Shown here piece by piece: positions 57,901 to 64,000 of a DNA stretch of 64,000 nt. Every line of letters starts with the position of its first letter. The first letter of the stretch is position 1. Source of the stretch: Rugalucina vietnamica (lineage: Eukaryota > Mollusca > Bivalvia > Lucinida > Lucinidae); assembly GCA_964017185.1 (NCBI GenBank), contig OZ024875.1:25677456-25741455 (forward strand). Direction: 5' to 3'. The notes under the pieces are model-generated. The model did not search any database and was not told where the DNA came from. It saw only the letters and a program-made list of their open reading frames with translations. The translations under genes were made by a program, and so were the position numbers.

Positions 57901-58697
57901 TACGCAATCTACAATATTGATGTTATGGTTGATGATTTCAAGCATCATCTATTGCCATTTGCAAGGCCTTTAGCACGATAATTTGTATCTCATACATATT
58001 CTGTAATCTGATCACAACAATATCAATCTTGAATCAAGTCATGGGGAGATCTGTTATGTGTTGGTACGGTTTCTGTCTGGAGCTGTGTCTGAAAACTAAT
58101 TACCTGGGATGTAACACCTTAGACACATCATTGTCTAGACTGGTCAGAGTATGTCTTTGTCAGTAATTTGTCCTTCCAAATTGTTATGGGAAACTGGAGA
58201 AGCCCAGTTTCCAACCCAAGGCAAATAGCTTTATCGCTACACCAGAAAGGCTTCCACAAGACTTTACCATCCGTGGAAGAGAGGCATACAGAAAGGCAGT
58301 TATTTATTTGTCAAGTTTTACCACGTGTTACAAGAGCAATCAATCATAACCAAAAATTATGCTTAGTAAATTGTGATTTATCATAAATCTAAGCATTTTC
58401 CCATAATATAAGACAAGTATTTTCTTACTTTTATGTTTTAAACTGAGTTTTTCACGTTGTTTTTTTAAATATTGTCTCAAAATTTCTGCTGTTTGTATGA
58501 AACATACCTTTAATTTAACAAACATGCATCTCTGTCCAATGACAAATAGTGGGGCTGACAACATCTGCATCACAGCTGAGGCAGCAAAACATACCACTCC
58601 CACACTGTAGTAGGGCACTTTGTCTGCATCGGGTCTCTCCAGCACATATAGCCATAGCACAGCTAGCAGGCTAGAGCACACAATACTAGCAGGAACA
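42793..58697 (-). CDS. RFT1: RFT1 gene, 11 exons, 5' incomplete
   Basis: Joined on the minus strand, exons 58508-58697, 57112-57213, 56248-56382, 55827-55905, 54367-54417, 53669-53799, 51678-51822, 51127-51232, 49423-49551, 46412-46532 and 42793-42954 give about 450 codons with consistent phase at every junction. The product aligns by eye throughout with animal RFT1, a multi-spanning ER membrane protein of the MOP flippase fold needed for N-glycosylation at the Man5GlcNAc2-PP-dolichol step (whether it is itself the flippase is disputed). Landmarks: [64 protein letters not shown]. Human RFT1 is 541 residues, so about 90 N-terminal residues are missing and should lie past 64,000. All introns are GT..AG and stuffed with repeats. 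Confidence 0.93.
43109..45230 (+). mobile_element. Hairpin-ended tandem-monomer element, family 1, copy C
   Basis: Complete: starts CCAGAGGACCATTGGTCC with CGCTCACCTGA and holds about five monomers of roughly 420-530 bp. It then has GGACGGACGGACGCC and the GAGCCTTCGGCTC hairpin, ending GGTGAGCTAA. It lies in the last RFT1 intron, antisense to the gene. Confidence 0.78.
45240..45520. repeat. Dispersed palindromic repeat, inverted copy
   Basis: Reverse-orientation copy of the 6930-7215 family: 'catcaggaaaacatgtccat', GCATACCCCC, 'gctctaaaacatagatgg' and 'gagcaaaaataagaaaaat' appear in the expected inverted order, with the internal palindrome partly decayed. Confidence 0.5.
45523..46297. mobile_element. 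TA-flanked TIR element with GCGTAC motifs
   Basis: The left end CAGTGATGTAGATAA and the inverted right end CAGTCAGCGAAATAGATAAC share CAGT, TAGATAA and a following ATGCGTACTG. Both are bounded by TA. Many GCGTAC / GTACGC motifs lie near both ends. TIRs are imperfect, so this is an older insertion, Tc1/mariner-like by end style. It lies in the last RFT1 intron. Confidence 0.45.
46412..46532 (-). CDS. RFT1: RFT1 exon j
   Basis: Acceptor GTCTTTTCAG|T, donor CAGAG|GTAAAC. Encodes [20 protein letters not shown] followed by a membrane segment and GVTVLSE, matching the family in spacing as well as sequence. Confidence 0.88.
46603..48768 (+). mobile_element. Hairpin-ended tandem-monomer element, family 1b, copy D
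   Basis: It starts AGTAGCCCAGGGGCAACGAT then CGCTCACCTGAGAG, followed by about ten shorter monomers of roughly 150-190 bp ('ttggcaggatttataaagag', 'atatgaaagctctgggcc', 'cggagaagaagatttttt', 'ccccggggcggggcc'). It then has GGACGGACGGACGCCGG and a terminal hairpin GAGCGTTCGGCTC ending GGTGAGCTAA. Ends belong to family 1, monomers do not, so the ends have been recombined onto a different array. It lies in an RFT1 intron. Confidence 0.72.
48769..49065. other. Intron sequence, nothing recognised
   Basis: A+T-rich RFT1 intron sequence with no repeat that I recognise. Confidence 0.4.
49066..49344. mobile_element. 279-bp short-TIR MITE
   Basis: Perfect 15-bp inverted ends GGCGACTTTCTCCAA and TTGGAGAAAGTCGCC. 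No clear target duplication. Located in an RFT1 intron 79 bases from exon i. Confidence 0.5.
49423..49551 (-). CDS. RFT1: RFT1 exon i
   Basis: Acceptor TTTCTTTCAG|A, donor CACAG|GTAACT. Encodes [19 protein letters not shown] and [20 protein letters not shown]. Confidence 0.93.
49951..51126 (-). repeat. 44-bp tandem array of copied 5' splice sites
   Basis: About 26 units of 44 bp. In RFT1 sense orientation each unit reads like GAAGTTGATAG|GTGAGT followed by AACACGATTGTGCACAG and TTCTATAAC. The first part equals the end of RFT1 exon h and its donor site. Variants with GCTGAGAG|GTGAGT dominate in the middle (about 50,320-50,780). Nearly all units keep GTGAGT intact; exceptions I see are at about 50,630 (GTGATT) and 50,762 (AGTGAGT with A for G at the border). 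Confidence 0.92.
51127..51232 (-). CDS. RFT1: RFT1 exon h (source of the 44-bp array)
   Basis: Acceptor TGTTTTCAG|GC, donor GATAG|GTGAGT. Encodes [20 protein letters not shown] and [11 protein letters not shown]. The last twelve or so exon bases plus the first thirty-odd intron bases have been tandemly copied into the downstream intron at 49,951-51,126. Confidence 0.92.
51678..51822 (-). CDS. RFT1: RFT1 exon g
   Basis: Acceptor GTTTCAG|GAG; donor ATCAG|GTTTAT, which is weak compared with the others. Encodes [20 protein letters not shown] and [15 protein letters not shown]. Confidence 0.9.
52366..53569 (+). mobile_element. Hairpin-ended tandem-monomer element, family 4
   Basis: The start has GGCTTTCAGTATACCCCCAG. 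Inside, two alternating monomer types of about 190-200 bp repeat ('aaatgctgtaaatttgtcaa', 'gaaaagaaatactgaaagcc', 'gaggagttgatttcacaaag'). The 3' end has GACGGACAGGCTGAAAACAG and the hairpin AAAACTTCGTTTT inside TATACCCCCC...GGGGGGTATA. 5' ATACCCCC is the inverse of 3' GGGGGTAT. It lies in an RFT1 intron. Confidence 0.68.
53669..53799 (-). CDS. RFT1: RFT1 exon f
   Basis: Acceptor CTTTTGCAG|GTA, donor ACAAG|GTACCA. Encodes [20 protein letters not shown] and [15 protein letters not shown], strongly conserved. Confidence 0.93.
54367..54417 (-). CDS. RFT1: RFT1 exon e (51 bp)
   Basis: Acceptor TTTTGTAG|GAG, donor CAAG|GTATGC. Encodes [18 protein letters not shown] across the two junctions. Too short to show as an independent open frame. 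Confidence 0.9.
54688..55666. mobile_element. Mariner-type element, TA-flanked
   Basis: CGAGGGATCATCAAAAATTA at the left; the right end read inverted gives CGTGGGATCATCAAAAATTA, followed on both sides by TGTGGACTTTTC / CGTGGACTTTTC. TA flanks both ends (54,686-54,687 and 55,667-55,668). 'CGAGG..TCAAAAA' ends are typical of mariner. The inner frames have no recognisable transposase motif, so it is non-autonomous or heavily rearranged. It lies in an RFT1 intron. Confidence 0.75.
55827..55905 (-). CDS. RFT1: RFT1 exon d
   Basis: Acceptor TTTCCAG|CCA, donor AGAAG|GTAATA. Encodes [18 protein letters not shown], the most conserved loop of the family. Confidence 0.9.
56248..56382 (-). CDS. RFT1: RFT1 exon c
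   Basis: Acceptor CTTTTTCAG|TTG, donor GAGAG|GTAAT, phase 0. Encodes [19 protein letters not shown] and [15 protein letters not shown]. Confidence 0.88.
57112..57213 (-). CDS. RFT1: RFT1 exon b
   Basis: Acceptor TTCTGTAG|GTG, donor ACAG|GTAGGT, phase 0 at both ends. Encodes [20 protein letters not shown] and [10 protein letters not shown], a transmembrane hairpin region. Confidence 0.88.
57299..57858. mobile_element. TA-flanked MITE, CTGTCTGTA ends
   Basis: Long inverted ends: CTGTCTGTACATCATCTTTC at the left, GATGATATACAGACAA at the right, extending inward ('aagaaaaatattaccat', 'tttgcaatccaaaagtc') for over 120 bp. TA on both sides. The surrounding 'aataaacactagaggtagtaag' block is repeated on either side, so the insertion fell in a small tandem repeat of the RFT1 intron. 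Confidence 0.65.
58508..58697 (-). CDS. RFT1: RFT1 exon a (first in window)
   Basis: Acceptor TATTTCAG|TG, donor AAAG|GTATG. Encodes [20 protein letters not shown], a membrane segment, and continues to MFVKLK. It aligns to about residue 90 onward of human RFT1, so at least one earlier exon is outside the window. Confidence 0.9.
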
Positions 58698-58699
58698 CT

Positions 58700-59093
58700 G
58701 AAATATACAGACGGTACTCAATTTAAGTGTTAACTTACTTCAGCAGAACACAAAGTTTATTGGTTTATGAAGAACCTGAATCTTCTGTTAAATATAGATG
58801 TAAGATTTTAATGTACATGTACTTTAACTAAGGTCATGTCAGGATAGTCAGTTATTCTAGCCACACTGTAATTAGGCAACTCTCCAGGTAACATGTATAT
58901 TTCCTTCACCACAAACTGACACATGCTCTTCTTGAAGCAGCAGGAACAGAAGAAGGGCAGTAGAGATATTTTCATAACCTAATCTTCATAAAACAAATGT
59001 GTCAGATGTAAGGATGAATCAGGTTGGATAAATTATTAGCTATGGAAACATTAATTCTGATCAAAAGTGGATCTGATGTTAAAATTAATTCTA
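58700..59093. other. RFT1 intron, nothing certain
   Basis: Intron upstream of RFT1 exon a. A 55-codon minus-strand frame at about 58,806-58,975 has an ATG and looks fairly coding-like but matches nothing I know. Confidence 0.35.
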
Positions 59094-59150
59094 CTGTCTG
59101 AACACCATCTTTCAGAAACTACATTTTTCAAAATCTCACTTTTGTGAAAC
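59094..59150. repeat. Solo TIR fragment of the CTGTCTGTA MITE
   Basis: CTGTCTGAACACCATCTTTC and 'agaaactacatttttcaaaa' match one end of the element at 57,299-57,858; no second end is present. Confidence 0.55.
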
Positions 59151-59158
59151 ATAACAAG

Positions 59159-60318
59159 ACTAGAGGACCATTGGTCCTGTAGCTCACCTGAGAGATTATC
59201 ACATTGTAAGCTCATGAGATTTAAATTAATTGAGAATCGACCAATGAAAGTCTATGCATGGACACTATTGACCCCCGGGGCATGGCCAAATTTGACCCAG
59301 GGGCATGACTGGCACAATTTATAATGGGGACTACCAAACATTGCTACATACAAAATATAGAAGCTCTGGGCCTTTTGGTTTCAGAGAAGAAGATTTTTTT
59401 AGTTTTTCCCATTGTAAGTCTATGGAGACTATCTACCCCCGGGGCGTGGCCAAATTTGACCCCAGGGGCATGGCTGGCACAATTTATGTAGAGGACCATT
59501 AGCCATTGCCACATACAAAATATCAAAGCTGTGTGCCCTGTGGTTTCAGAGAAGAAGATTTTTGAATTTTTTTCCCATAGCAAGTCTATTGAGACTATCA
59601 ACCTCCGGGGCCTGGCCAAATTTGACCCCAGGGGCATGAATGGCACAATTTATGTAGAGGACCATTAGCCATTGCTACATACCAAATATCAAAGCTGTGG
59701 GCCTAGTGGTTTCAGAGAAGAAGATTTTTTTAGTTTTTCCTATTGTAGGTCTATGGAGACTATCGACACCCGGGGCGTGGCTAAATTTGACCCCGGGAAC
59801 ATGATTGGCATAATTTATGTAGAGGACCATTAGCCATTGCCACATACAAAATATCAAAGCTGTGGGCCCTGTGGTTTCAGAGAAGAAGATTTTTGAATTT
59901 TTTTCCCATAGTAAGTCTATGGAGACTATCAACCCCCGGGGCGTGGCCAAAATTGACCCCAGGGGCATGAATGGCACAATTTATGTAGAGGACCATTAGC
60001 CATTGCTACATACCAAATATCAAAGTTGTGGGCCTAGTGGTTTCAGAGAAGAAGATTTTTTTTAGTTTTTCCCATTGTAAGTAAATGGGACCTATCTGTT
60101 GCCATGGAAACCACAATTTTGATACAATCTGCTCCAAAACCTACCATCAATCCCCCAACCCAATTATGGTTCACATTAAATTTGATCAAGATCGGCCTAC
60201 TAGCTTCAGAAATATTCTTCTTTGAAATTGTGGACGGACGACGGACGACGGACAGACGACGACGGACGCCTGCCTATCCTATAAGCTCACCTGTGAGCCT
60301 TCGGCTCAGGTGAGCTAA
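59159..60318 (+). mobile_element. Hairpin-ended tandem-monomer element, family 1b, copy E
   Basis: It starts TAGAGGACCATTGGTCCTGT with GCTCACCTGAGAG, followed by about six monomers of roughly 150-165 bp ('ggcgtggccaaatttgaccc', 'aatttatgtagaggaccatt', 'gtggtttcagagaagaagat'). It then has GGACGACGGACGACGG and the GAGCCTTCGGCTC hairpin, ending GGTGAGCTAA. Its last bases abut or overlap the start of copy F. Confidence 0.75.
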
Positions 60319-63056
60319 ACCAGAGGACCATTGGTCCTGAGAACGCTCACCTGAAGCCTGATCCTGGAGTACATGTATTAAGTCATCATGAAATGACCTT
60401 GACCTTGAATACTCACACACCTTTTATGAATTCAGGTCTCATGCTGCAATAGTTTCCAAACCCAGTGATTTCTGAGAAAACCATAATTTTAATTTTGATA
60501 TTTAAATGACCTTGGGTCAAGGTCAAGAAATGACCTTGGCCTTCATTAATTACTTACCTTCATTGACTCCATTGGTTGTCTGCATCTAGCAACTTTCAGG
60601 TCTCAGACTGCAACAGTGTCCAAAATATCCATTGTTTTCACCTTTTCCCATGTAAAAGCCTATGTTTCCAAAATTGACCTTGCCATAAAATAGGTCAAGG
60701 TCATCCTAGGGTCATCATTTCAACAAACTATGATGGGCTGGAGTCCCAAATGCTACATACCAAGTTTCGCGAAAATCGGCCTGCCGGTTCTGAAGAAGAA
60801 GATTTTTGAGTAGTTTTTACCATATATGGGCGTGGAGGCCATCTTGGTCATGTAGACTGGATATGGCGATCAAACTTTCGTCTCCCCTACCAATGGATGC
60901 TCCACATAAAATTTCACTTTGATTGGCCTAGCAGTTTCAGAGAAGAAGATCTTTGAAAAGTGTGTATGGACGACAGACTGGCCAAGGTCAAGAGATGACC
61001 TTGACCTAAATTAATCACATACCTTCATCTACTCCATTAGTTGTTTGCATCTACCACTTTTCAGGCCTCAGGCTGCAATAGTTTTCAAAAAATCCGTAGT
61101 TTTCACTTTTTCCCATGTAAAAGCCTATGTTTCCAAAATTGACCTTGCCGTAAAATAGGTCAAGGTCATCATATGGTCATCTTTTTATCAAACTATGATG
61201 GGCTGAAGTCCCTGATGCTACACACTAAAATTCGTGGAAATCGGCCCACCGGTTCTGGAGAAGAAGATTTTTGAGTAGTTTTTACCATATATGGGTGTGG
61301 CGGCCATCTTGGTCATGTGACCTGGACATTGCGATCAAACTTTCGTCTCCCCTACCCATGGATGCTCCACACAAAATTGGCCTGCCGGTTCTGGAAGAGA
61401 AGATTTTTGAGTGGTTTTTACCATATATGGGTGTGGCGGCCATCTTGGTCATGTGACCTGGATTTTGCTATAAAAATTTCGTCTCCTCTACCCATGGATG
61501 CTCCACATAAAATTTCACTTTGATTTGCCAAGCACTTTCAGAGAAGAAGATCTTCGAAAAGTGTGTATGGACAACAGACTGGCCAAGGTCAAGAGATTAC
61601 CTTGACCTATATTAATCACATACCTTCATCTACTCCATTAGTTGTTTGCATCTATCACTTTTCAGGCCTCGGGCTGCAATAGTTTTCAAAAAATCCATAG
61701 TTTTCACTTCTTCCTATGTAAAAGCCAATGTTTCAAAATTTGACCTTGCCGTAAAATAGGTCAAGGTCATACAAGGGTCATCATTTTAACAAACTATGAT
61801 GGGCTTTGGTCCTTGATGCTACATACCAAGATTCGTGGAAATCGGCCCACCGTTTCTGGAGAAGAAGATTTTTGAGTGGTTTTTACCATATATGGGCGTG
61901 GCGGCCATCTTGGTCATGTGACCTGGATTTCGCGATCAAACTTTCGTCTCCCCTACCCATGGATGCTTGACATAAAATTTCCCGTTGATTGGCCGCGCAG
62001 TTTCAGAGAAGAAGATCTTTGAAAAGTGTGTATGGACAACAATCTGGCCAAGGTCAAAAGATGACCTTGACCTATATTAATCACATACCTTCATCTACTC
62101 CATTAGTTGTTTGCATCTACCACTTTTCAGGCCTCAGGCTGCAATAGTTTTCAAAAAATCCATAGTTTTCACTTTTTCCTATGCAAAAGCCTATGTTTCC
62201 AAATTTGACCTTGCCGTAAAATAGGTCAAGGTCATCTAAGGGTCATCATTTTATCAAACTATGATCGGCTGAAGTCCTCAATGCTACATACCAAGTTTCG
62301 TGAAAATCGGCCCACCGGTTCTGGAGAAGAAGATTTTTGAGTGGTTTTTACCATATACTGGCCTGGCGGCCATCTTGGTCATGTGACCTGGATTTCCCGA
62401 TCAAACTTCCCTCTCCCCTACCCATGGATGCTCCACATAAAATGTCACTTTGATTGGCCAAGCGGTTTCAGAGAAGATCTTTGAAAAGTGTGTATGGATG
62501 ACAGACTGGCCAAGGTCAAGAGATGACCTTGACCTAAATTAATCACATACCTTCATCTACACCATTAGTTGTTTGCATCTACCACTTTTCAGGCCTCAGG
62601 CTGCAATAGTTTTCAAAAAATCCATAGTTTTCACTTTTTCCCATGTAAAAGCCTATGTTTCCAAATTTGACCTTGCCGTAAAATAGGTCAAGGTCATCCA
62701 AGGGTCATCATTTTATCAAACTATGATGGGCTGAAGTCCCCGATGCTACATACCAAGTTTCGTGGAAATCGGCCCACCGGTTCTGGAGTAGAAGATTTTT
62801 GAAGGGTTTTTACCATATATGGGCGTGGCGGCCATCTTGGTCATGTGACCTGGATTTCGCAATCAAACTTGAAATGCCACTACCCAAGGAGGCTCCACAT
62901 AAAATTTCAACCAGATCGGCCGAGCGGTTTCAGAGAAGAAGATCTTTGAAATTGTGGACGACGACGGACGGACGGACGACAATGGACGACGGACGGACGC
63001 CGGATCATGGCCATCCTATTAGCTCACCTTGTGAGCCTTCGGCTCAGGTGAGCTAA
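60317..63056 (+). mobile_element. Hairpin-ended tandem-monomer element, family 1, copy F
   Basis: It starts CCAGAGGACCATTGGTCC immediately after copy E, holds about six monomers of roughly 420 bp, then a long GACGACGGACGGACGG tract and the GAGCCTTCGGCTC hairpin, ending GGTGAGCTAA. Longest copy in the window (2.7 kb). One monomer has a partial internal duplication near 61,380-61,480. Confidence 0.78.
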
Positions 63057-63611
63057 AAAGTGTGTATGGACAACAGACTGGCCAAGGTCAAGAGATGACC
63101 TTGACCTATATTAATCACAATCCTTCATCTACTCCATTAGTTGTTTGCATCTACCACTTTTCAGGCCTCAGGCTGCAATAGTTTTCAAAAAATCCATAGT
63201 TTTCACTTTTTCCCATGTAAAAGCCTATGTTTCCAAATTTGACCTTGCCGTAAAATAGGTCAAGGTCATCCAAGGGTCATCATTTTATCAAACTATGATG
63301 GGATGAAGTCCCCAATGCTACATACCAAGTTTCGTGGAAATCGGCCCACCGGTTCTGGAGAAGAAGATTTTTGAGTGGTTTTTACCATATATGGGCGTGG
63401 CGGCCATCTTGGTCATGTGACCTGGATTTCACGATCAAACTTGAAATGCCACTACCCAAGGAGGCTCCAAATAAAATTTCAACTAGATCGGCCAAGCGGT
63501 TTCAGAGAAGAAGATCTTTGAAATTGTGGGCGACGGACGACGGACGGACGGATGCCGGATCATGGCCATCCTATAAGCTCACCTTGTGAGCCTTCGGCTC
63601 AGGTGAGCTAA
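63057..63611 (+). mobile_element. Family 1 copy G, 5' part absent
   Basis: Directly after the CTAA of copy F the sequence resumes inside a monomer ('agtgtgtatggacaacagac'). It continues for one and a quarter monomers to a second GACGGACGG tract and GAGCCTTCGGCTC hairpin ending GGTGAGCTAA. There is no 5' end. It looks like a continuation past the first terminator to a second one. Confidence 0.75.
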
Positions 63612-63613
63612 AA

Positions 63614-63814
63614 ATCATTGTAAAGCCATTTGATATGGATTGCTGGGGTAAATTTTGCCAAGTTTTATTCAATGCATCAGAGGTCAGCAATGACTTGCAA
63701 ATGGATTGGAAAAGTATTCTAACAGAAATTGAGCAACAAATACAATTAGCAACAGCACTCCAGCAATTAGACATATCCCAAGATAGTCTGTCCTCTGTCC
63801 CCAGTAATAAATAA
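63614..63814 (+). CDS. Possible terminal exon of an unrecognised gene
   Basis: An open frame runs from within the end of copy G to TAA at 63,812-63,814: ...KIIVKPFDMDCWGKFCQV, then WKSILTEIEQQIQLATAL and SQDSLSSVPSNK. Composition is protein-like (a mixed amphipathic stretch, then a Ser-rich tail) and AATAAA overlaps the stop. No ATG is available, so it would be a 3' exon; the nearest acceptor-like bases are in the repeat hairpin (GGCTCAG). It is on the opposite strand to RFT1 and inside its presumed first intron. A pseudogene or captured gene fragment is also possible. I do not recognise the family. Confidence 0.3.
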   Translation: MIVKPFDMDCWGKFCQVLFNASEVSNDLQMDWKSILTEIEQQIQLATALQQLDISQDSLSSVPSNK

Positions 63815-64000
63815 ACAGGCCTGCTTACACAGCACCATACTACATAATATCACCATATCCCTGCAGCGCAAAAGTCGGACATTTTTTGTCGCAGATAGTC
63901 AATCGCAAGGATGCCACAAGGCTGTGAAACTTTTACTTTTATTTGTTTGGTGTGTTTTTGTATGCAAGAGATATGTTGTTTTATTCACTTTGATGTCTTT
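63815..64000. other. Unassigned right edge
   Basis: No recognised exon in the last bases; the missing RFT1 N-terminal exons are not here. Confidence 0.4.

Noticed and set aside
58806..58975. 55-codon minus-strand frame with CQFVVKEIYMLPGELPNYS
   Set aside because: It is not the missing RFT1 N-terminus and no family is recognised; kept only as a note.

Overview
The window looks like non-coding-rich animal DNA from a mollusc, most likely a marine bivalve. The evidence is an A+T-rich background, spliceosomal introns with GT..AG borders, one recognisable metazoan gene split into many short exons, and repeat families I associate with bivalve genomes. The most diagnostic is a family that starts near GGACCATTGGTCC and ends in a GACGGACGG tract followed by a hairpin reading GAGCCTTCGGCTC. 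No bacterial gene organisation is present, and most open frames here are accidental readings of repeats. The species is not identified; this is an inference from repeat style.

Layout. 1-6,260: intergenic DNA with a mariner-type MITE, a 13-copy 27-bp minisatellite and a TTAA-flanked MITE. 6,261-6,561 (minus): a likely first coding exon with an N-myristoylation-type start. 6,580-11,776: palindromic dispersed repeats, a tRNA-like SINE head and two long tandem-monomer elements. 11,705-22,216: an almost identical 5.26-kb head-to-tail duplication whose unit holds two complete TIR elements. 22,217-25,300: three back-to-back 30-bp palindromes and two more TIR elements. 25,797-33,662: a 2.7-kb foldback palindrome into whose right arm a complete 5.19-kb LINE has inserted (28,256-33,446, 13-bp target-site duplication, ORF1 plus a 1.1-1.2 thousand-residue endonuclease/reverse transcriptase). 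34,073-42,420: further TIR elements, including a textbook hAT-type element with an exact 8-bp duplication (38,654-40,084), and two more hairpin-ended tandem-monomer families. 42,742-58,697 (minus): the RFT1 gene, eleven exons, complete at its 3' end but lacking about the first 90 codons, which should lie beyond the right edge. 59,159-63,611: three head-to-tail hairpin-ended elements. 63,614-63,814 (plus): a possible terminal exon of an unrecognised gene.

Three observations stand out. First, several families with unrelated sequence share one architecture: a 5' subterminal motif, internal tandem monomers, sometimes a GACGGACGG tract, then a 3' hairpin with apex C-TTC-G. This is consistent with non-autonomous Helentron/HINE or 'pearl'-type elements using a common recognition structure. 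Second, RFT1 carries a 44-bp tandem array of about 26 units made by copying one of its own exon/intron borders, so each unit presents a near-consensus 5' splice site just downstream of the real one. Third, in the LINE, ORF1 and ORF2 are in the same frame, separated by a single TAG, and ORF2 has no ATG before its endonuclease motifs.
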